Shown one piece after another: positions 22,555 to 31,669 of a DNA stretch of 64,000 bases (position 1 is the stretch's first letter; each line of letters opens with the position of its first letter). A model generated the notes under the pieces. The model saw nothing but the letters and a program-made list of their open reading frames with translations, was not told the origin of the DNA and ran no database searches. This stretch comes from Myxococcales bacterium UBA1660 (GTDB lineage: Bacteria; Myxococcota_A; Polyangia; Polyangiales; Houyiibacteriaceae). The position numbers and the translations under genes are program-made. Location of the stretch: the NCBI GenBank assembly GCA_002320815.1, contig DCLA01000118.1:63720-127719 (forward strand), in the 5' to 3' direction.

Positions 22555-22719
22555 CGAGGAGGGGCCCGGCGCGCGCGCGACGGACGTCGGTATCGATCGT
22601 GGCCCCGATTCGGGGTCACGCCAAGGAATCGATGTGACTTCGGCGGGTCGACGGCTCAACTTCGGGGCTCCGACGGGCGGCGCACCGAAAAGATTTGCCG
22701 TCGATGCCCGCCGGCGAGC

Positions 22720-23787
22720 TCAGCGGCGGGCGCGGCGGCCGTCGATGCGACCCCGGACCTCTTCGCCCCGCACCAGGTTGCGGACCCCGCTGGAGCGCAG
22801 GAAGTCGTGGGGGAAGCCCAGCGAGGGGCGGCTGACCTCGTCGAGCTTGGCCAGGTGCGCCTCGCTGAGGTCCACCTTCGCGGCGCCCAGGGTGTCCTCG
22901 ATCTGCGCCACCTTCCGGGCGCCCACGATGGGGATGCAGCCGTAGCCCTGGGCCAGCACCCAGGCCGTCGCCACCTGCGCCGAGGTGACCCCCAGGTCGT
23001 CGGCGACCTCGTCGACGGCCTGCGCGATGGCCAGCTTCTCGTCGCTGGTGCGGCCCCGCTGCTCGTTGCTCTCCTTGCGGAGGGAGTCCACGTCGCCGGA
23101 GCCCCGGGTGTACTTGCCGGTGAGCACGCCCGCGCCGAGCGGCGCCCAGCCGACCACCGAGAGCCCGAAGTGCTCCGCCATGGGCAAGAGATCCCGCTCC
23201 GGGGTCCGCTCGATGAGCGAGTATTCGATCTGGATCCCCGCGTACGCGGCCCAGCCGCGGAGCTCGGCGAGCATCTGGGACGCCGAGACCACCCAGGCCG
23301 GGGTGTCGCTCACGCCGATGTAGAGCACCTTGCCCGAGCGCACGACGTCCTCGAGGCCGCGCATGGTCTCTTCGAAGGGCGTGAAGTCGTCCCAGGCGTG
23401 GACCCAGAGCAGATCGATGTAGTCGGTCCCCAGGCGCTCCAGGCTGGCCTCGACGGACCGCGCGAGGTTCTTCCGATGGTTGCCCGACGCGTTGGGGTCG
23501 GTGTGGTCCATCGAGAGGGTGTACTTGGTGGCGACCACCATCGAGTCCCGGCGCTCCGGGAGCCACTTGCCCACGATCTCCTCGGTCTGGCCGCCGTGGT
23601 ACTTGTTGGCGGTGTCCAGGAAGTTCCCGCCGGCCTCGGCGTAGGCGTCGAGGACCCGGTGGCTGGTCTCCTCGTCGGCGCCGAAGCCCCAGTGGTCGCC
23701 GAAGGACATGGTGCCGAGGCAGATCTCGGAGACCCGCAGGCCGGTGGGTCCGAGGAGACGGTAGCGGAGGAAGGGGGCGTCGCTCAT
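22720..23787 (-). CDS. Aldo/keto reductase
   Basis: 355 residues, TIM-barrel NADPH-dependent oxidoreductase of the AKR superfamily. Catalytic tetrad is visible: Asp in FLDTANKYHG with Tyr four or five residues on, Lys in VVATKYTLS, His in LLWVHAWDD. The NADP-binding end carries PIVGARKVAQIEDTLGA. The group resembles YajO/AKR11-12-like sequences rather than sugar-specific members. It stands alone between the kinase and the START-like gene. Substrate unknown. Confidence 0.85.
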   Translation of the reverse strand: MSDAPFLRYRLLGPTGLRVSEICLGTMSFGDHWGFGADEETSHRVLDAYAEAGGNFLDTANKYHGGQTEEIVGKWLPERRDSMVVATKYTLSMDHTDPNASGNHRKNLARSVEASLERLGTDYIDLLWVHAWDDFTPFEETMRGLEDVVRSGKVLYIGVSDTPAWVVSASQMLAELRGWAAYAGIQIEYSLIERTPERDLLPMAEHFGLSVVGWAPLGAGVLTGKYTRGSGDVDSLRKESNEQRGRTSDEKLAIAQAVDEVADDLGVTSAQVATAWVLAQGYGCIPIVGARKVAQIEDTLGAAKVDLSEAHLAKLDEVSRPSLGFPHDFLRSSGVRNLVRGEEVRGRIDGRRARR

Positions 23788-23831
23788 GGCTCATCTGAAG
23801 AGCCAGGAGCCACCGATGTCAATGGAGGCGC

Positions 23832-24395
23832 TCAGCTCCCGCGGAGTCGGTTCCGCAGGGCGCGGATGGCCTTCTTGGCGAACTTCTCGTTCTCACCCGC
23901 GACCACCGAGTCCGGCGCGGGGATCTGAGGGTCCGCAGCCAGGGTGAAGGTGACCCGGGTGCGGGACTCGCTGACCGCCTCGACCTCCCAGCGCGCCAGG
24001 AAGGCGTCCATGTTCCCGCGCATCATGCGGGCCTCGATGGTGTGCTTCCCGTTCTCTTCGCGGGCCCGGATGGCCACCTGCGCCCAGAGGGTCGCGGCGC
24101 CGTGGAGGACCTCGACCTGGAGGTAGACCAGGGCCCGGTCACCGCGCTCGCCGAGAACCCGGGACTGGCGGAAATGGGGCAAGTAGTCGTCGTAGCTCGC
24201 GTAGTCCCGGACCTGCTCGAGGACGCGGGCGATGGGCGCGTCGACGGTGGTCGTGGCCTCGCCGCCGCGGACCTCGATCCCTCGCTCCGCGACCTGCCGC
24301 CAGGTGATCCCCTCGTAGGACGAGGCGTCCTGGGCGGCGACCGGCGTTGCAGCGCAGAGGAGGAGAAGCGGGAGAAGTCGACGTTTCATGGTCAT
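23832..24395 (-). CDS. Secreted START/SRPBCC-fold protein
   Basis: 187 residues. The ATG at 24395 has AAGG a suitable distance upstream; a second ATG at 24389 is also possible. A signal peptide (KRRLLPLLLLCAATPVAAQD) is followed by a Coq10/START-like domain with TTVDAPIARVLEQVRDYASY and VTFTLAADPQIPAPDSVV, the last helix being EKFAKKAIRALRNRL. SRPBCC proteins bind hydrophobic ligands in a cavity. It is divergent from the outer-membrane-like gene at 24528. Confidence 0.75.
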   Translation of the reverse strand: MTMKRRLLPLLLLCAATPVAAQDASSYEGITWRQVAERGIEVRGGEATTTVDAPIARVLEQVRDYASYDDYLPHFRQSRVLGERGDRALVYLQVEVLHGAATLWAQVAIRAREENGKHTIEARMMRGNMDAFLARWEVEAVSESRTRVTFTLAADPQIPAPDSVVAGENEKFAKKAIRALRNRLRGS

Positions 24396-24527
24396 ACGAG
24401 CCTTTTCTGGGGGCCGTGGGCTGGGACGCGACGGCGGGGGCGCGCATTCAAGATGGCAGCCCCCCATCGAGACGCCCACCCGGTGTCGAACGTGACGACA
24501 CCCCCCTGCCGGTGTAGAACCCGCCCC

Positions 24528-25844
24528 ATGCGGAACTCTTCCTTCCTGCGCGCGAGCCTCGCGCTGCTGGCTCTCGCGATGGCGGCGACCACCGCCGAGG
24601 CGCAGCTCGAGCGCGGCGTGGTGCTGGACTTCTCCGGGCGCGGCTCGGGAGGCGCGCGCAACGCGGTGGTCCGGGCCGCCAGCGAGAAGCTGGACCTCCA
24701 GCGGAGCTCGGACGCCGAGGACGCGGCGCGGAACATCGGCGCCGACCTGAGCCAGCCGGCGGGCATCGCCGCCGTGGCGCAGGACCAGGGGCTGACCCTG
24801 GTGATCACTGGCGAGGTCACCGGCCGAGGCCGGAGGGCCCGGACCCACATCCACGTCTACGACGACCAGGGCAACGAGGTCGCCTACCGGGAAGCTGGGC
24901 GACCCACCGGCCGCGCCAACCAGCGGCGCATCTCCGCCGCCGCCGTCGAGGCCATCGACCAGGCCCTGGGCGCGGTGCAGCAGCGCCGCCAGGAAGAGGC
25001 CCTGGCGCGGCAACGCGCGGAAGAAGAGGACCGGCGCCGCATGGCGGCCCTCGCCGCCGAGCACGACGCCCGCCAGGCCGAGGAGGAGGAGGACGAGGTG
25101 CCCGAGAACGCCCTCCCCTTGATCAGCGCCTTCATCGGAATCGACGGCCGGAACCGCAACGCCGAGGCGACCTTCACCTCCGGCGGCGGCCGGGGCTACG
25201 ACCTGGGCTTGTACCCCGAGCTCTCCCTGCGCCTGGAGAGCTTCCCCTTGGGGCGCTCGGCCAGCGCGGCCCGCGGCATCTACGCTCAGGTGGACCTGGC
25301 CTTCGCCCTGGCGCTCAGCAGTCAGGAGCTCCAGGCCGACGGGACCCCGGGCCCGGAGATCGACACCAGCGCGTGGCGCATGTTGATCCAGGCCGGCTAT
25401 CAGTACCCGCTCGACGACGACTCGTTCCGGATCGGCGCCCTCCTGGGCTTCGGGATCGAATCTTTCACCATCGGCGACAACTCGGTGCTCGCGTCGACCC
25501 GGTACAGCTTCCTCCGCCTCGGCGTGGTCGGTGACGCCCGCCTCTACGAGCAGCTCCTCCGGCTGCGGGTGGACTTCGGCTACCGCATCGTCTTCGGGGT
25601 CGGCGACATCGCGGATCCGGCGGCCGATCCCAACGCCCTGGGCTCCGAGGCCAGCGGCGGCGCCTTCGACGTGGGCGCCTCGCTGGGGGGCCACCTCGCC
25701 ATGGGGCTGGCCTACGGCCTGCGCTTCGGCTTCACCCGCTACTCCTTCGACTTCAGCGGCGACGCTGGCGATCCCGAGGCGGTCGGCTCGAGCTTCACCG
25801 ACAAGGGGATCAACCTGTCGGTTCAGATCGGCTACGCCTACTGA
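24528..25844 (+). CDS. Outer-membrane beta-barrel-like protein with N-terminal helical part
   Basis: 438 residues. Signal peptide MRNSSFLRASLALLALAMAA with AEAQ cleavage, a domain at 25-150 with alternating strands (LTLVITGEVTGRGRRARTHI) resembling a FlgT/curli-type secreted module, a coiled-coil-like Arg/Glu helix about 150-195 (QRRQEEALARQRAEEEDRRR), then amphipathic strands to a final aromatic-ended strand (LSVQIGYAY), the usual terminal signal for outer-membrane barrels. No Shine-Dalgarno precedes the ATG. The 3' end overlaps the convergent SulP gene by 35 bp. Family unassigned. Confidence 0.7.
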   Translation: MRNSSFLRASLALLALAMAATTAEAQLERGVVLDFSGRGSGGARNAVVRAASEKLDLQRSSDAEDAARNIGADLSQPAGIAAVAQDQGLTLVITGEVTGRGRRARTHIHVYDDQGNEVAYREAGRPTGRANQRRISAAAVEAIDQALGAVQQRRQEEALARQRAEEEDRRRMAALAAEHDARQAEEEEDEVPENALPLISAFIGIDGRNRNAEATFTSGGGRGYDLGLYPELSLRLESFPLGRSASAARGIYAQVDLAFALALSSQELQADGTPGPEIDTSAWRMLIQAGYQYPLDDDSFRIGALLGFGIESFTIGDNSVLASTRYSFLRLGVVGDARLYEQLLRLRVDFGYRIVFGVGDIADPAADPNALGSEASGGAFDVGASLGGHLAMGLAYGLRFGFTRYSFDFSGDAGDPEAVGSSFTDKGINLSVQIGYAY

Positions 25845-26982
25845 AGGGCTCCTTCGGCCAGGGGCCCCAGCGGCGGGTCATCAACTCGGTGGCCACTCCG
25901 AGGCCGATGCCCACCCCGACGCCCAGGGCGAAGGTGCCCAGGGCGGTGACCGCGATCACCCAGCGGCGGCGGCGGTCGGCCTCGCGCATGGCCGGGACGT
26001 CGATGAGCGAGATGACCCCGGCGGTGACCACCGCCGCCAGGATGGCGGTGGGCATGGGCGCCAGGAGCGGACTGCCCACGAGCAGGACCAGGACCACCAC
26101 GCCCGACGAGACCACGCCCGCCCAGCGGGTCTGGGCGCCGGAGTTGGCGTTCACGGCGGTCCGCGAGAGGCCACCCGAGACGGGGTAGCCGCGAGCGAAC
26201 GAGGCCGCGAGGTTGGCCGCGCCCAGGGCGACCAGCTCCCGGCCGGGGCGCAGCTCCTGGGGCCGTGCGGCGGAGGCGCCGATGCCCTCGATGAAACTGA
26301 GCAGGGCGATGAGCGCGGCGGGGGCCGCCAGGGGCGCCAGGCTCGCGAACTCGACCCCTTCGCCGGCCCAGGGGAGCGCCGGCATGGGCAGGCCCGCGGG
26401 GATGCGGCCGATGGTGGGCGTGTCCCAGGCGAAGAAGAAGCAGAGGACCGTGTAGCCGATCATCACCGCCACGGTGCGCAGGGCCTTGAAGGGCTCCAGC
26501 TTCGCGGGGAGCGGCAGCATCAGGAGCACCACCGCCGACAGGCCGATGCCCGCCGTGGGGATGTGGAAGGCGCCCCGGTGGGTCGCCAGGTGCTCGAGCT
26601 GGGTGAGGACGATGCGGACCGCCGCGCCGGCCAGGAAGCCCACCAGGACCACCGGCGTGATGTACTTGGCGAGCCGGTGGAGCCGCACGGTGGCCGCCAC
26701 GAGCTGCACCACGCCCACCAGACCGGCGAGGAGCGCGGCGTGGGCGAGGAGGACCGGGAGGTCGTCCATGCCGGCCAGGGCCTGGCCCACCAGGAGCGAG
26801 CTGATGGCGGTGGGGCCCGCGGCGAGCACCACCGAGCGCCCGATGGCCGCGTAGAGCAGCGGCGCGACCAGTGCGGCGTAGAGGCCGGCGGTGGGAGGGA
26901 GCCCGGCGAGGGCGCTGTAGGCCACCGCCTGCGCGACGAGGACCACGCCGGTGGTGGTGCCGGCTACGAGGTCCTTGGTCAC
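25810..26982 (-). CDS. SulP-family anion permease lacking a STAS domain
   Basis: 390 residues starting at GTG 26982, four bases after the bactofilin stop. The order matches SulP transporters: VAYSALAGLPPTAGLYAALV near the start, about 11-12 membrane segments, and the signature FARGYPVSGGLSRTAVNANS near residue 270. It ends after the membrane region in a basic tail (RRSRSEPTG); the C-terminal STAS domain of full SulP proteins (about 550 residues) is absent. Short STAS-less versions are known. It probably carries sulfate, bicarbonate or another anion. Co-transcribed with the bactofilin. Confidence 0.85.
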   Translation of the reverse strand: MTKDLVAGTTTGVVLVAQAVAYSALAGLPPTAGLYAALVAPLLYAAIGRSVVLAAGPTAISSLLVGQALAGMDDLPVLLAHAALLAGLVGVVQLVAATVRLHRLAKYITPVVLVGFLAGAAVRIVLTQLEHLATHRGAFHIPTAGIGLSAVVLLMLPLPAKLEPFKALRTVAVMIGYTVLCFFFAWDTPTIGRIPAGLPMPALPWAGEGVEFASLAPLAAPAALIALLSFIEGIGASAARPQELRPGRELVALGAANLAASFARGYPVSGGLSRTAVNANSGAQTRWAGVVSSGVVVLVLLVGSPLLAPMPTAILAAVVTAGVISLIDVPAMREADRRRRWVIAVTALGTFALGVGVGIGLGVATELMTRRWGPWPKEPFSRRSRSEPTG

Positions 26983-26986
26983 CGGA

Positions 26987-27553
26987 TCAGACGACCCCGG
27001 GCTCGGTGGGCTCGTCTTCGAGGATGGCTTCGTCCTCGAGCTCGGTCGCGCCCTCGGGCGGCGTCGAGCGGGCCGGGGGCGCGCCCACCACGTCCATCAC
27101 GTCGGCGTCCGCGGTCACGTCGGCCTCGGTGAGGGTCGCGGCGCTCTCCAGGTCGTCGAGGAGGCGCTCCTCGCTGTGGAGCTCGTGGGTCTCCGGGGCG
27201 GAGCCGAGCTCGTCGCCCATGGTGCACTTGCCCTCGAAGACCACGCCGCGGTCGATGAAGATCTGGGGCGTCACGATGTCGCCGACGACCTTGCCCGGTG
27301 CGTGGAGCTCGACGAGCTCCCGGGCGTGGATGCGGCCCTCGAGGTGGCCGCCGAGGACGATGAGGGTGCCCACGTCGATCTCGCCCTTCACCTGGGCGGA
27401 GTCGCCCACGATGAGGGTGCCGCTGCTGAAGATCTCGCCGTCGAAGGTGCCGTCGATGCGGACCCGGCCCTCGAAGGTGAGCTTGCCGGCATAGGCCGTC
27501 CCGCGCCCGAGCAGGGCGTGGATCTCACCAGGTGCGCTGACGTCCTCGGGCAT
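26987..27553 (-). CDS. Bactofilin
   Basis: 188 residues. The DUF583 beta-helix core covers about 18-110 with repeated rungs of the type GTLIVGDSAQVKGEIDVGTL and HLEGRIHARELVELHAPGKV. Such proteins polymerise without nucleotide into filaments that place cell-wall enzymes, chromosome factors or stalk/pilus parts. The short N-terminus (MPEDVSAPGEIHALLGRGTA) is normal; the acidic 75-residue tail (DLESAATLTEADVTADADVM) is specific. It is the first gene of a pair with the SulP permease. Confidence 0.9.
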   Translation of the reverse strand: MPEDVSAPGEIHALLGRGTAYAGKLTFEGRVRIDGTFDGEIFSSGTLIVGDSAQVKGEIDVGTLIVLGGHLEGRIHARELVELHAPGKVVGDIVTPQIFIDRGVVFEGKCTMGDELGSAPETHELHSEERLLDDLESAATLTEADVTADADVMDVVGAPPARSTPPEGATELEDEAILEDEPTEPGVV

Positions 27554-27573
27554 CGCGGGTGCTCATAGTGCAC

Positions 27574-27601
27574 GAGCCGCCCGCTGAAAAGCGGCCGGCT
27601 C
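27574..27601. terminator. Hairpin between phospholipase-like gene and bactofilin
   Basis: GAGCCG-C-CCGCT (27574-27585) pairs with AGCGG-C-CGGCTC (27590-27601) around GAAA, an 11-bp stem with one C-C mismatch. It is downstream of the phospholipase D-like stop (27622) and upstream of the bactofilin ATG (27553). There is no T-tract on the minus strand, so termination would be partial or Rho-assisted. Confidence 0.5.
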
Positions 27602-27621
27602 GGCGAGGGCCCCGAAAGGAC

Positions 27622-29367
27622 TCAGGGCTGGCAGGAGTAGTGCCGCTCCGGGTGGGTCCGGAAGTCTTCGTCGTTGATCTCGGGGCAGGCGTCGCGCATC
27701 GCGTTCTTGAGGTCGTCGACCTCGCTCCAGGTCAGGGCCATGGCGTCGAAGACGATGGGGAAGGAGTCGGTGCCCTCGGTCACGTCGGCCATCAGATCGG
27801 CGTAGAGCCCCTCGGCGCGGCCGGTCTCCCAGAGGGTCTCGAAGTTGGCCGCGTAGCGACCCACGACGTCGGCGTAGGGCGTGCCGCTCAGGAGGACCAC
27901 ATTCTCCAGGGTGTCGAACTCGGCGTTCGCGGAGAGGTTGTAGCTGCCGGTGAGCACGGCGTCGTCGACCACCAGGTACTTGTGGTGCATCTGCTCGGCG
28001 TAGCTGTAGTGCCAGCGGTAGCTGTAGTACTTGAAGCGCACGTCGACCCCCGCCGAAGCCAGCTCGTAGGCGTAGAGGAAGCCGTAGTCGAGGCAGTCGG
28101 CGGTGCGGGTCGCGGAGCCGGCCGCGTCGGCCAGGCAGTCTTCGCGGTCGGCCACCTGCTCCTGGTGGTACCACTCGCTCAGGAACTCCTGGGCGTCGAG
28201 GTAGACCCGCACGTCGAGGGTCGGGTCCGCGGCGACCTTGGCCAGGAGGGCCTCGGCGACCGGCCGCGAGCGGAGGTGACCGGAGGCGACGTAGATGCGC
28301 TCCCGGGCGCCCTCGATGAGCTCGACGATGCGGTCGGCGACGACCTGGGTGCCGCGGACGCGGCTGAAGGTCCAGCCGTAGCGGGAGGACTCGTAGGTGC
28401 GGAAGTTGGCGCTGGTGAAGTGCGCCTCGAGCTGGGGGTCGTCCGCCGCGGCGACGGTGGCGTCGGCGATGGGCGCGGCGGTGACGGGCGCGAACTCGCG
28501 CCAGGCGAGGTCCCGGCTGTGGTCCCAGAGGAGATCGAACTCGCGCTGGTAGCGGAGGGACATCTCCGCGTGGTCCGTCAAGACCAGGGTGTTCTCGTCG
28601 TACTTGGTGCCCGCGCTGTAGGACCAGTTGGCGCTGCCGGTCATGATCACCCCGCCGGCGGTCAGCCCGTCGCGGGGGCCGTCGATGACCATGGCCTTGT
28701 GGTGCATGATCTTGTTCACGTAGCGGACGTCGATGCCCGCCTCCTCGAGGCGCGCGCTGGTCGTGCCCGCGGGGTCGCGCTGATCCTCGAGGGCCGAGTG
28801 GAAGATCATCCGCACGCTCACGCCGCGGCCCGCCGCGCGCTCGAGGGCGTCCTGGATGGCGCTGTCGCGGAAGCTGTACATCATCACGTCCACGCTCCGC
28901 TCGGCGGCGTCGACGAGCTCGGCGGCGCGGGCGAGGTGGCTGCGCTCGTAGGGCTGCGGGGAGAAGAAGACCTCGACCGAGCTCGGGGCCGGCGCGACGC
29001 AGAGATCGGCGACGATGGCCACGAGCTGCTCCATGGCCACCGGGCCCACGTAGTAGACGGCGTCGACCTCGAAGACGTCGTCGAAGAGGTCGTCGTCGTC
29101 GGTGCCGAAGACTCCGTCCGGACCATCCCGGTGGGCCACCAGGTTGGTCGCCGCGCGGCTGTGGAGTCCGTCGGCGCGCAGGCCGTCGGCGGTGGTCGCC
29201 GGATCGTTGAGGTGCGCGACCACCGTCTCGAGCTCGCACTCGGTCCACCCGGCCTCGTCGGCCTTGCCGCCCGCGAAGACCACCGCGTCCTCGGCGTCCG
29301 GCGACGCGGCCGGGGGCTGGGTGCCGCAGGCGGCCAGGAGCAAGGCCAAGGTGGTGGCGTGTCGCAT
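27622..29367 (-). CDS. Secreted phospholipase D-family lipoprotein
   Basis: About 581 residues from ATG 29367 (two further in-frame ATGs lie upstream). Lipoprotein signal MRHATTLALLLAACG. Two HKD-type motifs are present: MHHKAMVIDG with GSANWS near residue 225, and MHHKYLVVDD with GSYNLS near residue 470, plus CVAPAPSSVEVFF between. The pair is the active-site arrangement of the PLD superfamily (phospholipases, cardiolipin synthases, nucleases). An early segment DGVFGTDDDDLFDD looks like a calcium/helix-hairpin element. Secretion suggests attack on extracellular or prey material, which is inference. Confidence 0.85.
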   Translation of the reverse strand: MRHATTLALLLAACGTQPPAASPDAEDAVVFAGGKADEAGWTECELETVVAHLNDPATTADGLRADGLHSRAATNLVAHRDGPDGVFGTDDDDLFDDVFEVDAVYYVGPVAMEQLVAIVADLCVAPAPSSVEVFFSPQPYERSHLARAAELVDAAERSVDVMMYSFRDSAIQDALERAAGRGVSVRMIFHSALEDQRDPAGTTSARLEEAGIDVRYVNKIMHHKAMVIDGPRDGLTAGGVIMTGSANWSYSAGTKYDENTLVLTDHAEMSLRYQREFDLLWDHSRDLAWREFAPVTAAPIADATVAAADDPQLEAHFTSANFRTYESSRYGWTFSRVRGTQVVADRIVELIEGARERIYVASGHLRSRPVAEALLAKVAADPTLDVRVYLDAQEFLSEWYHQEQVADREDCLADAAGSATRTADCLDYGFLYAYELASAGVDVRFKYYSYRWHYSYAEQMHHKYLVVDDAVLTGSYNLSANAEFDTLENVVLLSGTPYADVVGRYAANFETLWETGRAEGLYADLMADVTEGTDSFPIVFDAMALTWSEVDDLKNAMRDACPEINDEDFRTHPERHYSCQP

Positions 29368-29550
29368 GGAGTCCGCCATGTGCAACATTGGATCCACCCG
29401 ACGGAGTCAGGGAATCATTGCGCTTTGCGGTTCGAGACGCCGGCCCGCGGGCCTCCGGTCTCGCCACCCCGGTGGCTTCTGCTCTAGCCACCTCCGGGAA
29501 CCGGGCCGACCGACGTTGCCCCGGTGCCGCACTCGTGGGAAGGCTCGCTC

Positions 29551-30378
29551 ATGCGCATCCACCATCTGAGCTGCGGCACCTTCTGCCCGCGTCTGCGGCG
29601 CTTCCTCTACGGGAGCGGGGGCGTCCTCGCGCGCGCCGAGATGCCCTGCCACTGCCTCCTGGTGGAGACCGACGCGCACGGGTTGGTCTTGGTGGACACC
29701 GGCCTCGGAATCCAGGAGATGCGCAACCCGGTCGAGCGCATCGGCGCCGCGCGCTACGTGATGGCCCCGGTCCTCGACGAGAGCCTCACGGCGATCCGCC
29801 AGGTGGAGGCCCTCGGGTTCCGCCGTGAGGACGTCCGGCACATCGTGCTGACCCACCTGGACTTCGATCACGCCGGAGGCCTGGGGGACTTCCCCGAGGC
29901 GAAGGTGCATCTGCTCGCCGCCGAGAAGAACGCCGCGATGGCCCCGGCGACCCGGCTGGAGAAGAACCGCTACAAGGAGTTCCAGTGGGACCACGATCCC
30001 CTGTGGCGGCCCTACGAGCCCACCGGGGAGCCCTGGCGGGGCTTCGCCGCCGTGCGCGAGCTCGAAGACCTCCCACCCGAGATCCTGATGTTCCCGCTGC
30101 CCGGCCACACCCGCGGCCACGCCGGCGTGGCCATCCAGGACGGCGACGAGTGGCTGGTCCACGCGGGCGACTCCTATTTCTATCGGGGCGAGATGGAGCA
30201 ACCGCTCCGCACCACCCGCGGGATCGACATCTACCAGAGGATGGTCGCCGTCGACTGGAACCAGCGGCTCGAGAACCTCGAGCGCCTGCGCGCCCTGCGC
30301 CACGGCCACGACGACGTCCAGGTCTTCTGCGCCCACGATCTCGACGAGCTCCGGGCGCTCCAGTCCCTGGCCCCATGA
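29551..30378 (+). CDS. Metallo-beta-lactamase-fold hydrolase
   Basis: 275 residues from ATG 29551, with GGAAGG at a good distance before it. Metal-binding signature is THLDFDHAGGLGDF near residue 107 (HxDxDH type, as in lactonase-like members), later His in PLPGHTRGHAGV and Asp in VHAGDSYFYRG. The arrangement is like AHL-lactonase/MBL hydrolases that cut lactones or esters. The next gene starts within its stop (ATGA), so it is co-expressed with the exporter. Confidence 0.82.
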   Translation: MRIHHLSCGTFCPRLRRFLYGSGGVLARAEMPCHCLLVETDAHGLVLVDTGLGIQEMRNPVERIGAARYVMAPVLDESLTAIRQVEALGFRREDVRHIVLTHLDFDHAGGLGDFPEAKVHLLAAEKNAAMAPATRLEKNRYKEFQWDHDPLWRPYEPTGEPWRGFAAVRELEDLPPEILMFPLPGHTRGHAGVAIQDGDEWLVHAGDSYFYRGEMEQPLRTTRGIDIYQRMVAVDWNQRLENLERLRALRHGHDDVQVFCAHDLDELRALQSLAP

Positions 30379-31613
30379 GAGGCATCCAGACGCGCTCCAC
30401 GGGGGACGTCGACGACCCCCGGGTGCTCTTCGTCCTGGACCTGGCCAAGGCGCTCCACGCCTACGGCATGCCCGCCCACCGGCTGGACACCATGCTCGCG
30501 GTCATGGGCGAGCGGTTGGATCTGCCGGTCCACGTCTTCACCACGCCCACGGTGATCATCGCCGCCTTCGGCGATCCGCCCGACCAGCGGACCTACATGG
30601 TCACGCCCGAGCAGGGCGAGGTGGATCTCGGTCGACTCGCCGCCCTCGACGAGCTGGTCCAGGACGTCGCCGAAGGTCGGCTGACCCCCGCGGAGGGATC
30701 CCGGGGCGTCTTCGAGGTCCTCCGGGAGCCGCCGCGCTATCCCCGGAGCGCGCGGCTGGCGGGCCACGCGATGCTGGCCTTCACCGTCAGCTTCCTGCTC
30801 GGAGGTCGGCTGGTCGACGCCGCCCTCGCGGCGGCGGTGGGTCTGGCGGTCGGCGTCCTGGAGTGGCTCTCGGCGAAATCGGACCCGCTCACGCGGCTGA
30901 TGCTCCCGGCCGGCGCATTCCTGGCGGCGGCCATGGCGGCGCTCGGGACCCTGGTGGAGCCCACCCTGGCGACCTCGGTGGTGGGCATCGCCGGGATCAT
31001 CCTGCTCTTCCCCGGGCTCACCTTGACGGTGGCCATGACGGAGATCGCCTCCGGCCACCTGGTCAGCGGCACCGCGCGCCTCTCCAAGGCGGTGATCGCC
31101 TTCCTGCTCCTCGGCTTCGGGGCCGCCCTGGGCGGCGAGCTGGCCGGCTTGGTGCCGGGGGTCACCGCCGGCGTGGCCGAGACCGACCAACCGGCCGCCT
31201 GGGTGAGCTGGGCGGCCATCGCCGCCTCGATCCCCACCCTGCTGGTCCTCCTGGAGGCGCGGATCCAGGACATCGGCTGGATCGCCAGCGCCGTCCTCCT
31301 GGCCTACGCGGCGGGCCACGCCGGCACCGAGCTCGCCGGTGCGGAGATGGGCGCCGGGGTGGCCACCCTGGCCCTGGGCGTGGCCGGCAACGCCTTCGCG
31401 CGCTTCCGCAATCGGCCGGCCGCGTTGCTGATCACGCCGGGCATCTTGCTCTTGGTGCCCGGCTCGCTGGGTTTCCGCTCGGTCATCAGCTTCGTCGACG
31501 AGAACCTCTTGGTGGCTCTCTCGTCGGCCTTCGACGTGGCCCTCATCGCCATCGCGCTGGTCTCCGGGCTCCTGGTGGCCAACCTGGCCCTGCCCCCGCG
31601 CAAGGCGCTCTGA
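30375..31613 (+). CDS. ThrE-family threonine/serine exporter-like protein
   Basis: 412 residues. The N-terminal soluble half (about 1-110) contains AKALHAYGMPAHRLDTMLAV and VFTTPTVIIAAFGD, the ThrE domain signature; the rest is about ten membrane segments in two halves, as in ThrE/YjjP-YjjB fusions. The C-terminal part has ALLITPGILLLVPGSLGFRS. It would export small amino acids or related compounds. Coupled to the upstream hydrolase by ATGA overlap. Confidence 0.8.
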   Translation: MRGIQTRSTGDVDDPRVLFVLDLAKALHAYGMPAHRLDTMLAVMGERLDLPVHVFTTPTVIIAAFGDPPDQRTYMVTPEQGEVDLGRLAALDELVQDVAEGRLTPAEGSRGVFEVLREPPRYPRSARLAGHAMLAFTVSFLLGGRLVDAALAAAVGLAVGVLEWLSAKSDPLTRLMLPAGAFLAAAMAALGTLVEPTLATSVVGIAGIILLFPGLTLTVAMTEIASGHLVSGTARLSKAVIAFLLLGFGAALGGELAGLVPGVTAGVAETDQPAAWVSWAAIAASIPTLLVLLEARIQDIGWIASAVLLAYAAGHAGTELAGAEMGAGVATLALGVAGNAFARFRNRPAALLITPGILLLVPGSLGFRSVISFVDENLLVALSSAFDVALIAIALVSGLLVANLALPPRKAL

Positions 31614-31669
31614 GGGCTTTCGCGAAAAGGTCGAACTCCCCGTCCGGGGTCGGGTAGTGTCTCCGGTCC

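Noticed and set aside
20698..23928. 1076-codon plus-strand frame over the kinase and aldo/keto reductase
   Set aside because: Antisense shadow; the minus-strand proteins have complete kinase and AKR motifs while this has none.
27559..29487. 642-codon frame opposite the phospholipase-like gene
   Set aside because: Antisense; the minus strand has a lipobox and two HKD motifs.
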